Assembly (NCBI GenBank): GCA_027315185.1
Contig: DAHUYO010000021.1
Coordinates: 1 to 42,956 of the forward strand
Origin: Acidobacteriota bacterium
Lineage (GTDB): Bacteria > Acidobacteriota > Terriglobia > Terriglobales > SCQP01
DNA length: 42,956 bases
Direction: 5' to 3'
Shown: one piece after another, positions 8,364 to 17,426 of the stretch
Numbering within the stretch: position 1 is the stretch's first letter
How the letters are laid out: each line of letters begins with the position of its first letter
Program-made: the position numbers and the translations under genes
Notes under the pieces: generated by a model
Told to the model about the DNA's origin: nothing
What the model saw: only the letters and a program-made list of their open reading frames with translations
The model's database searches: none

Positions 8364-9842
8364 ATGATGAGACGAATCTGGATTTTCCCCCTCGCCGCGG
8401 CACTGGCGTTCGCCAACGCTGGCTGCCTGTTCAGTCACCCCAAGAACCTGAATCCCCTGGCCGGGCTGCCTTCGGTGCAGCCGGATCGCACCCTATTCAA
8501 CCGGGCAATGAAGGACCTGGCGCACAACAACTACACCGTCGCTCGCCTGCTGCTGCAAAACCTCATCCAGACCTATCCGGACAGCCAATATCTAGCGCAG
8601 GCGAAACTGGCGATCGCCAATTCCTGGTATCGCGAGGGCGGGGCGTCCGACCTAGCCCAGGCCGAGGCTCAGTATCGGGATTTCATCACCTTCTTCCCCA
8701 ACATGCCTGAGGCCCGCGAGGCCCAGCTCCGAATCGCGATGATTCACTTCCGGCAGATCCAAAAACCGGATCGCGATCCCACCCAGGCGCTGGAGGCGCA
8801 GCGCGACCTGAAGACGTTCCTGCGCAATTACCCCACGGGCCTGATGAGCAAAAAGGCGCGCCAAATGCTGCGGGAGACCGACGAGGTGCTGGCGGACGGC
8901 ATCTTCCGCACCGCCGAGTTCTATGAAATCCAGGGCAACTACCGGGCGGAACAAAGCCGTCTGCGTCAGGTCATCAAGCAGTACCCGCTGTTTAGCCATG
9001 GGGATGAAGCCATGGCCATGCTGGCGCGATCCTACTTGATCACTTCCAGCCGCTACTCCTGGGCCGAGGAAAACACGCCGAAGGGCCTATACCATACGCT
9101 CTTCAAACAAAATGCGATCGGTGACTTCAAACAGGCGCAAAGCTATTTGACCCGGCTGATCGAACGCTATCCGCTGAGCCCGCAGGTTCCATGGGCCAAG
9201 CGCGCCCTGGCGTATTATCACAAGCCCATTCCGACCCCGACGCCGGAGGCGATCGCCTTCAATCGGGCCGAGATTGCCGGACGCGGCAAGCTCGATCGGT
9301 GGGACCGGTGGACGGGAATGCTGCGCGGACGGCCGCTGAAACAGCTCGCCCGGGCGGACAAGGTCGGCAATCCGCTGCTGAAAAACCCCTCCAGCGCGGG
9401 CAATGAAAACGCCGAAATCGCCGCCCTGGCCGGCACGCCTCAGTCGGCTATGCCGAGCGGCGGGGCCACCGGGCCGCTGGCGTTCCAGTCGGTTCCCACG
9501 GGTGGATTCGCGGATCCGAACAATGTGTCCACGCCCACCGCCACCACGGCCACCGATTACAGCGGCACCCAGGGCCAGGACACCGTCAGCGGCCAGTTCG
9601 CCAACGCCGATCCGCCGGATAAGGATTTGACCACCCTGACGCCGAATCAGCTCGATGCGCTGCAAGCCAAACAAATGTTGGCGGCGGAGGTGCACCGCGA
9701 TGTTCCCGTGCCCCATAAGTTGAAGCATCGCTTGCTGGCGCCCTCGGAAATTCTTCATCCCGGCATCTCGACGGGCAAGAAGCTCAAAGACAAGAAAACA
9801 CCCGTCGCGCCGAGCCCCGCGCGGCCCAGCGGCGGCCGGTAA
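8364..9842 (+). CDS. bamD: BamD/YfiO-like outer-membrane assembly lipoprotein with extended C-terminus
   Basis: A lipoprotein with TPR repeats, likely part of the BAM machinery that inserts beta-barrel proteins in the outer membrane. The signal MMRRIWIFPLAAALAFANAGC ends in a lipobox-like NAGC (Cys about residue 21). Residues 45-270 match the BamD repeat pattern: FNRAMKDLAHNNYTVARLLL, an IQTYPDSQYLAQAKLAIANS helix pair, and further repeats ending YPLSPQVPWAKRALAYYH. At 492 residues it is about twice the length of E. coli BamD: the last 200 residues are Pro/Ser/Thr/Gly-rich, low-complexity and have no recognisable domain. The first two Met codons (8364, 8367) are equivalent starts. A 163-bp gap precedes it, without a clear promoter. 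Confidence 0.8.
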   Translation: MMRRIWIFPLAAALAFANAGCLFSHPKNLNPLAGLPSVQPDRTLFNRAMKDLAHNNYTVARLLLQNLIQTYPDSQYLAQAKLAIANSWYREGGASDLAQAEAQYRDFITFFPNMPEAREAQLRIAMIHFRQIQKPDRDPTQALEAQRDLKTFLRNYPTGLMSKKARQMLRETDEVLADGIFRTAEFYEIQGNYRAEQSRLRQVIKQYPLFSHGDEAMAMLARSYLITSSRYSWAEENTPKGLYHTLFKQNAIGDFKQAQSYLTRLIERYPLSPQVPWAKRALAYYHKPIPTPTPEAIAFNRAEIAGRGKLDRWDRWTGMLRGRPLKQLARADKVGNPLLKNPSSAGNENAEIAALAGTPQSAMPSGGATGPLAFQSVPTGGFADPNNVSTPTATTATDYSGTQGQDTVSGQFANADPPDKDLTTLTPNQLDALQAKQMLAAEVHRDVPVPHKLKHRLLAPSEILHPGISTGKKLKDKKTPVAPSPARPSGGR

Positions 9843-9848
9843 TCCTTG

Positions 9849-10364
9849 ATGCCCGGTTCGCCCGCGCCAACGCCGCAACCCAGCGAGTGGCGTATCGGCC
9901 AAGGCTGGGATTCCCATGCCTTCGCCGCCGGCCGGGCGCTATGGCTCGGCGGCGTGGAACTTCCCCACGAACGGGGCTTGGCCGGACACAGTGACGGCGA
10001 TGTATTGAGTCATGCCATCTGTGACGCCATTTTTGGCGCGCTCGGCGCGGGTGACATCGGAAGCCATTTCCCGCCCGAAGATCCGAGGTGGCGTGACGCC
10101 TCCAGCCTCCATTTCCTGCGGGAGGCCCGGCGCATCGCTAACGAACGCGGGTGGTGCATCGGCAACGTGGATAGCACCGTCATTCTTTCGGCTCCCAAGC
10201 TTGCCCCATTTCGCGCGGCGATGCGGCAAAGCCTGGCCGCGGTGCTAGGCGTATCCCCGGACGTAATCTCCGTCAAGGCCAAGACCCCCGAAGGTCTCCC
10301 ATTCGGCGGCGATATCACCATGGCCCAGGCGGTGGTGCTGCTGGCGCGGACAAACGCGGAATAA
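9849..10364 (+). CDS. ispF: 2-C-methyl-D-erythritol 2,4-cyclodiphosphate synthase
   Basis: Forms MEcPP in the non-mevalonate isoprenoid pathway. Of 171 residues, the family N-terminus is RIGQGWDSHAFAAGR, where the Asp and His are the metal ligands, followed by LWLGGVELPHERGLAGHSDGDVLSHAICDA with the second His and the GDIGSHFPPEDPRW loop. The VDSTVILSAPKLAPF and VKAKTPEGLPFGG segments complete the trimer core; the usual Thr-Thr-Glu is Lys-Thr-Pro-Glu here, a common variant. An in-frame TTG sits directly before the ATG at 9849, which I chose. It starts 6 bp after the BamD-like gene, so they are probably co-transcribed. No ispD is fused or adjacent. Confidence 0.95.
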   Translation: MPGSPAPTPQPSEWRIGQGWDSHAFAAGRALWLGGVELPHERGLAGHSDGDVLSHAICDAIFGALGAGDIGSHFPPEDPRWRDASSLHFLREARRIANERGWCIGNVDSTVILSAPKLAPFRAAMRQSLAAVLGVSPDVISVKAKTPEGLPFGGDITMAQAVVLLARTNAE

Positions 10365-10417
10365 CGGCCCGTCGCTGCCGCTGCCCGAAATCACCGTCCA
10401 GCAACACCACGGCGCAG

Positions 10418-12859
10418 GTGCGTGCCACACTGGGCGGGATGGTAAATCCGCGTCAATTGGTCGCGCACATCGAGGGGCTGCCGCACCGCCGGGCGACCTT
10501 GAAGCAGCTCTTGCGCGAGCTGCGGATCAAAGCTGGGGAACGGCCCGCGCTTCGCGCCATCCTTGCGGAGCTGGTCCGCACGCGCCGGCTGGTGGAAACC
10601 CGTCACGGATTTGAACTTCCGCCCCACCCACCGTCCAGCCGCGCTGCCGCCAGCCAGAGGCCGGCGCGGGGCGCGGGTTTGGCAAAACCCACGGGTGCGG
10701 CGGCCGCGGCCATTACCGGCCGCATTAGCGTCCACCGCGAAGGATTCGCATTCGTGCTGCCGGTGGACACGGCGCTGGCGGGCACGCTGCAAGGCGATAT
10801 TTTCGTGCCGCCTCCCTTCGTGGGCGGCGCGATGCACGGCGACACGGTCTCGGTACGGATCGTGCGCCGGTCAGTTGAGGGTCGCGCAGAAGGCCAAGTC
10901 GTCCGCGTGGTGCGCCGGGCGCACGCGACCGTGGTGGGCGAACTGCATTACGCTCCCCATCTGGCCGCCTATTATGTCCAGCCCTACGATGACCGCTTGC
11001 GCGATCGCATCCTCATTCCACCCAATGCCCTGCCGCCGGAGTTGCGGCCCGGGGCCGCGCCCGAACGCCATCGCGTTTTGGGCCCGGAGGCCCGCCGGCA
11101 CCCGCAAAGTTCCGACCGCGGCCGCGTGGCGGAACTGGAAGGCCTGGTGGTCGAGGCGGAGATCACGCAGTATCCCACCCCCGGCGGCGGCGAGAGCAAG
11201 GGCCGCGTCATCGAGGCGCTGGGCCGGCGGAATGATTTCGGCATTGATGTCGAGATCATTATCCGCAAATACCACCTTCCCCACCGCTTTCCACCGGAGG
11301 TTTTGGCGGCCGCCGAAGCCGCCCCCGCGACCCTGCCCGCCGAGGAGATCTCCCAACGCCGCGATTTCCGCGCCCTGCCCATCGTGACCATTGACGGGGA
11401 AACCGCCCGGGATTTCGACGACGCCGTATTTGTGCGCCGCCGCGCCGGGGGCGGCTTTGAATTGCAAGTGCACATCGCGGACGTGGCCCATTACGTTCTT
11501 CCCGCCACGGCCATGGACCGCGAAGCGCGGCTGCGCGGCACCTCCGTGTATTTTCCCGACCGCGCCGTGCCCATGCTGCCGATCGAGCTTTCAACTGACC
11601 TGTGCAGCCTGCGGCCACAAGCGGAGCGGCTGGTGATGAGCTGCCTGATGGAATTCAGCTCCGGTGGGCGGCTGGAAGCCTATGAACTCGCGTCCGGCAT
11701 CATTCGCTCGGCGCAGCGCATGACCTACACCGGGGTCAACGCGATTTTGTCCCACGCCGCGGACCCGCCCGACGCCGGCGGCGCGGATTTCTTCGTCATG
11801 CTGGAACTGCAGCGCGTGCTCAACCAGCGGCGGCAGGAGCGCGGCTCCATTGACTTCGATCTGCCGGAAGCCGAAATCGCCTTCGATGAGTTCGGCCTGA
11901 TGCGCTCCATCGCCAAATCGGAGCGGAACGCCGCCCACCGCATCATCGAGGAATTCATGCTGGCGGCCAATGAAACCGTCGCGGGCCATTTGGAGCGGCT
12001 GGACGTCCCATCGCTGTACCGCATCCATGAAAAGCCCGACCCGCGCAAGGTCGCCGAGTTCGAGGAAATGGCCGCGAGCTTCGGCTATAGCCTGAATGTC
12101 ACCATCCCCATGCGCCGGATCCGGCGGCGCGTGCGCGGGCAAATGCGCGTGGAGTTGGCGCCCAGCGGGGACGAAATCGCGATTACGCCGCAGCATTACC
12201 AACGACTGATCGAGCAGCTGACCGGCAAGCCCGAGGAGCGGATCGTCAGCTATCTCATGCTGCGCTCGCTGCAACAGGCGCGGTACCACGCCGCCAACGC
12301 CGGGCATTTCGCGCTGGCGGCGGCCACGTACACTCATTTCACCTCACCCATTCGCCGCTACCCGGATTTATTGGTGCATCGCGTGCTGAAAGCCGTGCTG
12401 CCGCTGGGGGGCATCCGTATGGAGCATGGCGGCGACGGCCACTGGCGCCCCGCGCGCGGCAGTGCGCCAGGCGGCCCCGCCGCGGCGCCATACCCCGTCG
12501 AATCCCTGCAGGTGATGGCCGCCGAAAGCAGTGAAGCCGAGCGGCGTGCGGATGAGGCGGAACGCGAGCTAATGGACTGGAAAAAAGTGCGGTTCATGGA
12601 GGAACGGATCGGTCAGGAATTCGCCGCCATGATTCTGCATGTGACCAAAGCGGGATTTTTTGTCGAGCTGGTGGACCTGTTCATCGAGGGCTTTGTCCCC
12701 CTCTCGACCCTCGACGACGACCGGTACTTCCTTCGCCCAGGCGCGCATGAGCTGATCGGTGAACGCTCCCGCCGCCGGTACAAGGTCGGTGACCGGCTCA
12801 CCGTATTGGTCGATCGGGTGGATCCCATTCGCCACAAAATTGACTTCGCCCCCGCCTAG
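10418..12859 (+). CDS. rnr: Ribonuclease R (RNB-family 3'-5' exoribonuclease)
   Basis: Degrades structured RNA from the 3' end. Domains in order: an N-terminal winged helix (residues 1-70, LKQLLRELRIKAGERPALRA), cold-shock domains (GRISVHREGFAFVLP and a second one), an RNB catalytic core with the metal-binding Asp cluster DGETARDFDDAVFV (about residue 325-338) and HIADVAHYV, the HFTSPIRRYPDLLVHR motif, and a C-terminal S1 domain (about 731 onward, ILHVTKAGFFVELVDLFIEGFV). A Gly/Ala/Pro-rich insert (12420-12500) lies between RNB and S1. The start is GTG 10418; ATG 10439, seven codons on, with GGGCGGG right before it, is an alternative. The 813 residues match the family. The gene is 53 bp after ispF. 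Confidence 0.94.
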   Translation: MRATLGGMVNPRQLVAHIEGLPHRRATLKQLLRELRIKAGERPALRAILAELVRTRRLVETRHGFELPPHPPSSRAAASQRPARGAGLAKPTGAAAAAITGRISVHREGFAFVLPVDTALAGTLQGDIFVPPPFVGGAMHGDTVSVRIVRRSVEGRAEGQVVRVVRRAHATVVGELHYAPHLAAYYVQPYDDRLRDRILIPPNALPPELRPGAAPERHRVLGPEARRHPQSSDRGRVAELEGLVVEAEITQYPTPGGGESKGRVIEALGRRNDFGIDVEIIIRKYHLPHRFPPEVLAAAEAAPATLPAEEISQRRDFRALPIVTIDGETARDFDDAVFVRRRAGGGFELQVHIADVAHYVLPATAMDREARLRGTSVYFPDRAVPMLPIELSTDLCSLRPQAERLVMSCLMEFSSGGRLEAYELASGIIRSAQRMTYTGVNAILSHAADPPDAGGADFFVMLELQRVLNQRRQERGSIDFDLPEAEIAFDEFGLMRSIAKSERNAAHRIIEEFMLAANETVAGHLERLDVPSLYRIHEKPDPRKVAEFEEMAASFGYSLNVTIPMRRIRRRVRGQMRVELAPSGDEIAITPQHYQRLIEQLTGKPEERIVSYLMLRSLQQARYHAANAGHFALAAATYTHFTSPIRRYPDLLVHRVLKAVLPLGGIRMEHGGDGHWRPARGSAPGGPAAAPYPVESLQVMAAESSEAERRADEAERELMDWKKVRFMEERIGQEFAAMILHVTKAGFFVELVDLFIEGFVPLSTLDDDRYFLRPGAHELIGERSRRRYKVGDRLTVLVDRVDPIRHKIDFAPA

Positions 12860-12988
12860 AATCAGCCGCGCGTCACCGCCGGCATGATGGTGGCGGAAAT
12901 TGGCGTCCAACTCGCACCACAGCACTTTGGGCTCGCCCCCCGATCCTGGGCCATCACCGGCTTGCCTTGGGGAATCAGATAGCGCTGG

Positions 12989-14051
12989 ATGAAGCAGGGC
13001 CCTGTAGTCGTGGTGACGGGCGCCTCCGCCGGCGTGGGACGGGCGGTCGTGCGGGCCTTCGCCCGGCGCCAAGCGCGAATTGGCCTGCTCGCGCGCGGCC
13101 GCGACGGCCTGGATGGCGCACGACGCGAGGTGGAGGCCGCCGGCGGTGCGGCTCTGGCGATTCCTACCGATGTCGCCGACGCCGCAGAGGTGGAAGCGGC
13201 CGCCGGCGCGGTGGAGAAGGCCTTCGGCCCGTTGGACATTTGGGTGAATAATGCCATGGTCTCTGTCTTCAGCCCGGTGCGTGAATTGCAACCCGAGGAG
13301 ATCCACCGGGTCACCGAGGTCACCTATCTGGGCGCCGTCTACGGCACCATGGCGGCGCTGCGCCGCATGCTGGCGCGCGACGAGGGGGTCATCGTGCAGG
13401 TCGGCTCCGCGCTCGCCTTCCGTTCCATTCCGCTGCAAGCCGCCTACTGCGGCGCCAAGCACGCCTTGGTGGGTTTTACCGAAAGTTTGCGCTGCGAGCT
13501 GTTGCATGAGCATAGCCGCGTGCGCGTGACCATGGTGCATATGCCGGCCCTCAATACCCCGCAATTCGATTGGGTTCGCAATCGCATGGCGCACCGCCCT
13601 CAGCCCGTTCCTCCTATCTACCAGCCGGAGGTGGCCGCGGATGCCGTGGTCTACGCCGCGCTGCATCCCCACAGGCGGCAGACATTGGTTGGAGGCTCAA
13701 CGGTCATGGCGGTGGAAGGCAACAAGATCGCCGCCGGGGCGCTGGACCGCTATCTGGGCAGGACCGGCTACCAAAGCCAGCTCACGCCGGAGCGCAGCGA
13801 TCCGCATCAAGCAGATAATCTCTTCGCGCCCGTGGCCGGCGACCACGGCGCGCGCGGACGTTTCAATGACCGTTCCCACCCGCGCAGCTACCAGCTGAAG
13901 CTGAACCAGCGCGCGAGCGTTCTTTTGGCCGGGGCCGGTCTGGCGGCGGCGGCGTGGGTGGCTGCCACGTGCCCGCAAGGCGGCAGAGCAGGCCGGGCGC
14001 GATGCCGCGGAAAAAATCGCCGCCGCCTGGAAGCACCGGCGGGCGGCGTAG
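12989..14051 (+). CDS. Short-chain dehydrogenase/reductase with an apparent 3' frameshift
   Basis: An NAD(P)-dependent SDR. The cofactor motif TGASAGVG, the structural NNAMV, and the catalytic Ser-Tyr-Lys set (GSALAF, then AAYCGAKHAL) are all present. The C-terminal region carries the tail seen in many long SDRs (DNLFAPVAGDHGARGRFNDR) and a membrane-like LLAGAGLAAAAWVAA. As read, the frame runs on to 14425, overlapping the opposite-strand gene by about 350 bp with Arg/Pro-rich nonsense. Shifting by one base near 13945-13965, in the GGCGGCGGCG run, gives RARKAAEQAGRDAAEKIAAA and a TAG stop at 14049-14051, 18 bp before the convergent gene ends. I therefore take 14051 as the true end. Cause may be an assembly error or a real mutation. 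The substrate is unknown. Confidence 0.75.
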
Positions 14052-14069
14052 CCGGCACGCGCCGGCAAA

Positions 14070-14948
14070 TCACTGGGAAGGCGCGTGCATGGCGGCGATC
14101 CTGGTCGCGGGATTCAGCCGCACCATGCCGCCCGGAAGCAACCGGTACGGGCGTCCTTGCGGATCCACTGGAACGCCGCGCAGCGCGCCCAACGCAATCA
14201 GCGCCGACCAGGATCGCGGCCAGCGGCCGAAATGGTGATGGTAGGCGGCTAAAAGCCTTTCCAGCGCTTGCATATCGGCGCTGGCGCGAATCGCCTGAAG
14301 ATGATCCAGGGCATTGGCGCGCAGCGCCGCATTCGGAGCATCGCGATACATTTGCGACCACAGCGCCGCCGCCAATTGGGTTTGGTTCGCCTGGCCGAAA
14401 TAGTCGGCGGCCAGCACCTTCATGACCGGATTGCTGGGGTGCACCTTGGAGCCGGCTAAAAACGCCCGTGCCGCCTTCTTCCGCTGATGCAGATTGAGGG
14501 CATAGACAAAACCGAGATCGTAATACAGGCGCCAGCGGTTGGGATGGTGGCGGATCGCGCGGCGCAGCAGATCCACCGCGGCCTGGGGCTGACCGGCGGC
14601 AAACGGCGGACGGTCGGCGAGAAAGAACGCCCCGTATTCAGGGGCGGAAAGCAGATCGGGATCAAGGCTAAAGCTGAGGTTCAACAGCGGCGCCAAACGA
14701 GGATAGCGGCGGCTGCGCGCCAGGTGCCGGCTGCCGAAATATTGGATGGCTTCGGTCCAGTAAATATCCGCCGCCAGCCCGTTGTACCCGAGGAACATGG
14801 CGCGGGCCAGCCGCGGCTGTGGCGCCGCCGGCCCCCCGCCTGCCGCCCGGGGCAGAGCCTTGGCCGCTTGCCGCTGCAGCCAGAATGCCGCCGCCAGCAG
14901 CACGGGGGTCAGCAAGACCGCGGTCCAAATGGTGCGGCGGCGGTTCAC
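14070..14948 (-). CDS. Membrane-anchored TPR-like protein of the pilin/ABC cluster
   Basis: A 292-residue protein beginning at GTG 14948 (MNRRRTIW), directly followed by one membrane helix (TAVLLTPVLLAAAFWLQRQAA). The frame is open further upstream, but that part overlaps the permease gene. The rest is alpha-helical and TPR-like: YNGLAADIYWTEAIQYFG, PLLNLSFSLDPDLLSAPEYG, PQAAVDLLRRAIRHHPNRWR, and AARAFLAGSKVHPSNPVMKV. The C-terminal tail GVPVDPQGRPYRLLPGGMVRL resembles the pseudopilin-type ending that occurs in such proteins. It starts 5 bp after the permease gene, so they are very likely one transcript. Its role is unknown; the neighbours suggest the pilus or envelope export. Confidence 0.7.
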   Translation of the reverse strand: MNRRRTIWTAVLLTPVLLAAAFWLQRQAAKALPRAAGGGPAAPQPRLARAMFLGYNGLAADIYWTEAIQYFGSRHLARSRRYPRLAPLLNLSFSLDPDLLSAPEYGAFFLADRPPFAAGQPQAAVDLLRRAIRHHPNRWRLYYDLGFVYALNLHQRKKAARAFLAGSKVHPSNPVMKVLAADYFGQANQTQLAAALWSQMYRDAPNAALRANALDHLQAIRASADMQALERLLAAYHHHFGRWPRSWSALIALGALRGVPVDPQGRPYRLLPGGMVRLNPATRIAAMHAPSQ

Positions 14949-14953
14949 GGCGG

Positions 14954-15739
14954 TTACTTCAAATCCCGGCTGGCGAATACGGCGGTGGCGAGCACCAAGG
15001 CCACGCTCGCGTACACGATCGCATACAGCGTGTCCCAACCGAGCAGCCGCCAGGCGATGGGCTGGAAATGCGCCGCCGCCGCCGCCACATTGAAACCCCC
15101 GAAATTCGGCAGCACGTCGGCAACGATGATGGCGGCATGGCCGCCCAACCAACTGTGGGCAGTACTGCCCAGCCGCCGCAGATTTTGGTCAAAGTTGCCG
15201 ATAATGAACACCGCCAGGCTGAACAGAGCGGCCATCACCGGCGAGGCAAAGCAGGAAAATAGCAGGGCGATCGCGATCAGAACGGCGAGCGCCAGCAGGA
15301 TCAAGTACAGCGCGGCGATCACCGCCGCCTCGCCGGCCGCCCAATGGCCCGGCAGCACATACGCAAGCGCCACCAGCAGCGTGACGCCCATCAGCCCGCA
15401 GTTGACCGCCACCGTCGCCGCCAGGCCGGCAAACTTGCCCAGCAGAAATTGGCTGCGCCGCACCGGATGCGCCAGCAACGTGTACAGCGTGCGGCGCTCG
15501 ATTTCCTTGGCCACGAGCTGATTGCCCAGGAACACGGCGAGGATCACGCCCAGCGCGGTGATCGCCGCCAAGCTGAAGTTGACCAGCGACTGCGCACTGA
15601 TGCCAAACGACATCTGTGAAAACAACACCGCTGCTCCGACCATGAGAACGGCGAAGAAAACCAGGCTGAACAACACGCGGTCGCGAATGGCCTCGCGAAA
15701 GGCGTTGCGCGCGACGGAAATCGTGGCGCTGTTGGTCAT
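14954..15739 (-). CDS. ABC-2-type transporter permease (PilI-like position)
   Basis: A 261-residue permease with about six membrane helices: RVLFSLVFFAVLMVGAAVLF, LAAITALGVILAVFLGNQLV, ATVAVNCGLMGVTLLVALAY, AVIAALYLILLALAVLIAIA, PVMAALFSLAVFIIG and the last near the C-terminus. The amphipathic VAKEIERRTLYTLLAHPVRR segment is the typical ABC-2 coupling helix. The start MTNSATIS (15739) overlaps the stop of the ATPase gene by 4 bp (ATGA), a sign of translational coupling. In Myxococcus an ABC exporter (PilH/PilI) lies next to pilA and is needed for pili; the same pairing here is suggestive only. Confidence 0.85.
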   Translation of the reverse strand: MTNSATISVARNAFREAIRDRVLFSLVFFAVLMVGAAVLFSQMSFGISAQSLVNFSLAAITALGVILAVFLGNQLVAKEIERRTLYTLLAHPVRRSQFLLGKFAGLAATVAVNCGLMGVTLLVALAYVLPGHWAAGEAAVIAALYLILLALAVLIAIALLFSCFASPVMAALFSLAVFIIGNFDQNLRRLGSTAHSWLGGHAAIIVADVLPNFGGFNVAAAAAHFQPIAWRLLGWDTLYAIVYASVALVLATAVFASRDLK

Positions 15740-16665
15740 CTCCGCCGGGCCTCCACGGGAACCGCCGCCGGCGCCGCGGCGGCGGCGCTCTGCCCGCCGG
15801 ATGCCGGCGGCGCCCCCGGTGACAAAAAGATTTCTTCCAGACTGCGCCGCAAGGGCGTGACCGCATGGATCACCGCTCCCTGGGCGCGCAACTGGTCGAG
15901 CTGGCCCCACAACTCGGCCCTCGCCACCACGCGGCGCTGTGGCGGTCCCGCTTGGGCAAATACCAATTCGACTTTGTCTTCCTCCGCCGCCAGCAGCGTT
16001 TCCAGCCGCCCCTGCCCGGCCAGACGGCCCTTTTGCAGGATCGCAACCCGATCGCAGAGCTGCTCGGCGTCGGCAAGGATATGAGTGGAAAACACCACGG
16101 TCGCGCCACGCGACTTCAGCTCCAATATCAGATCGCGCACCTGGCGCCGGCCGAGCGGGTCCAAGCCGCTCATCGGCTCGTCCAAGAAGAGCACCGCGGG
16201 CTGGTGCACGATGGCCTGCGCCAGGCCCACGCGCTGCACCATGCCCTTGGAGCATTTACGCAACGACGTCTCCGCGGCCCCCGCCATGCCGACTCGGTCC
16301 AGCGCCCATGCCACCTGCCGCCGCCGTTCCCGTGCCGGCACGTTGGCCAATTCCGCGTAGTACTCGACCAGTTCGCGACAGCGCAAATAGTCGTAGAAAT
16401 ACGGATTTTCGGGCAAGTATCCGATTTGGCGGGCCATCATTCCCGCTGGCTGGCCCAAAATCCGCGCCTCTCCACTGGTGGGAAAAATCAGGCGCAGCAG
16501 CAGCTTCAGCGTCGTGGTTTTCCCTGCCCCGTTATGGCCCAACAGGCCGAAGATCTCACCCTGCTCCACCGCGAGGGAGAGGTGGTCCAGCGCGCGCACG
16601 GGACGCGGCCGCCAAAATCCGGCGCGATAATCCTTGGTCAGCTCAATACACTCGACGGCGAGCAT
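15736..16665 (-). CDS. ABC transporter ATPase (PilH-like position)
   Basis: A 309-residue ATPase of the ABC-2 (DrrA/CcmA-like) type: Walker A GHNGAGKT, Q-loop GYLPENPYFYDYL, signature CSKGMVQRVGLAQA (Lys-Gly in place of the usual Gly-Gly), Walker B VLFLDEPMSGLDPLGRR and H-loop STHILADAEQLCDR. A 90-residue C-terminal domain follows, ending in an Ala/Pro-rich tail. It starts at 16665 and its stop overlaps the permease start. A TATACT box lies on the minus strand at 16701-16706, 35 bases upstream. The pilin gene is upstream in the same direction with 111 bp between. Confidence 0.9.
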   Translation of the reverse strand: MLAVECIELTKDYRAGFWRPRPVRALDHLSLAVEQGEIFGLLGHNGAGKTTTLKLLLRLIFPTSGEARILGQPAGMMARQIGYLPENPYFYDYLRCRELVEYYAELANVPARERRRQVAWALDRVGMAGAAETSLRKCSKGMVQRVGLAQAIVHQPAVLFLDEPMSGLDPLGRRQVRDLILELKSRGATVVFSTHILADAEQLCDRVAILQKGRLAGQGRLETLLAAEEDKVELVFAQAGPPQRRVVARAELWGQLDQLRAQGAVIHAVTPLRRSLEEIFLSPGAPPASGGQSAAAAAPAAVPVEARRR

Positions 16666-16700
16666 TGCGGCACGAGAAAAAGAACTCTGGCGTTAGCTCC

Positions 16701-16706
16701 AGTATA
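16701..16706 (-). promoter_or_regulatory. Putative -10 box (TATACT) before the ABC ATPase
   Basis: TATACT on the minus strand, 35 bases upstream of the ATPase start, in the 111-bp gap after the pilin gene. There is no clear -35 match at 16-18 bases. It would let the exporter genes be transcribed separately from the pilin. Confidence 0.3.
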
Positions 16707-16776
16707 CGAATCGGCAACGACTCGGCGCACCGGACCAGCGGCCAGGCATCAGGGGCGAAAACCCCCGTACGGTGAC

Positions 16777-17277
16777 CTAGAGCACCGGATCGCTGACGCT
16801 AGCCTGGCCGCCCACCCTGTAGTGCACCACGGCAGACTGATTGCTGAAGAAATGACGCACTCCGGTGACACCGACAATTTCCGGATCGGCGTTGATGGTG
16901 AATAGCTCAATTGGAGTCGAGCCCTGCGTGGCATAAGTGAAGACGTAGCCGGATTTCGTGGGTGTGGTCTGGCCCAAATCGGAATTGAGCAACTCGGCCG
17001 CCGTGGCTGTGGGCACGGCGCCGAGGGGACCGCCTAGATCAGCCAGGGTGGCACTGTAGCCGCCATAAGCGCCGGAATAGGCCATCTCCGCGTTCTGGAT
17101 TGCGTTCATGGCGGAGACAGCAGCGGCTTCGTTGGCCACTTCCTTTACTGATAAATACTTGGGAATGGCGATCGCCGCCAGGATCAGAATGATCGTGACC
17201 ACAATCAGCAATTCAATTAAAGAAAAACCTGAGGCGGCATGCCGCCGCGGGTTAGCGCTCCGCGTCATGCGCATCAT
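16777..17277 (-). CDS. pilA: Type IV major pilin (PilA-like)
   Basis: A 166-residue prepilin. The basic leader (MMRMTRSANPRRHAASG) ends at the prepilin peptidase site G/FSLIELLIVV, with the conserved Glu5 and the long hydrophobic N-terminal helix (VVTIILILAAIAIPKY). The rest is the globular domain: EAAAVSAMNAIQNAEMAY, GGYSATLADLGGP and a C-terminal sheet (HYRVGGQASVSDPVL). The length is typical of a major pilin; it could be a type II pseudopilin, but the conserved leader and the adjacent ABC exporter favour type IV. The first two Met codons are equivalent. No pilus assembly ATPase is in the window. I did not find a convincing sigma-54 site upstream. Confidence 0.85.
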   Translation of the reverse strand: MMRMTRSANPRRHAASGFSLIELLIVVTIILILAAIAIPKYLSVKEVANEAAAVSAMNAIQNAEMAYSGAYGGYSATLADLGGPLGAVPTATAAELLNSDLGQTTPTKSGYVFTYATQGSTPIELFTINADPEIVGVTGVRHFFSNQSAVVHYRVGGQASVSDPVL

Positions 17278-17406
17278 GAAGGCAATTTAAGAACCAAGCC
17301 ACGGTGCCCGTAACGTACTGAAAATACTTGCAAAGGCCGATCTCCGCCGCGGCGATGAGCCGGCCCGCGCCCGGTCGGCTGACACTTTGTGGCCACCGCA
17401 GCCGTC

Positions 17407-17412
17407 TACAAT
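17407..17412 (+). promoter_or_regulatory. Putative -10 box (TACAAT) for ribD
   Basis: TACAATAG 14 bases before the ribD ATG, identical to the octamer before the vanZ gene. CTGACA at 17379-17384 is the nearest -35 candidate but the spacing of 22 is too long. No FMN riboswitch-like structure is present between the pilin and ribD. Confidence 0.35.
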
Positions 17413-17426
17413 AGGACTCCGCCCCG

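Noticed and set aside
12860-12988. Remnant gene between rnr and the SDR gene
   Set aside because: The 129 bases hold only short frames in both directions, with no recognisable motif or convincing start.
17278-17340. Sigma-54 promoter for the pilin gene
   Set aside because: TGGC and TTGC elements occur but the spacing of 12 bases between them is wrong for the -24/-12 consensus.
17278-17426. FMN riboswitch upstream of ribD
   Set aside because: The gap is 149 bases and shared with the divergent pilin gene; no FMN-element consensus segments were seen.
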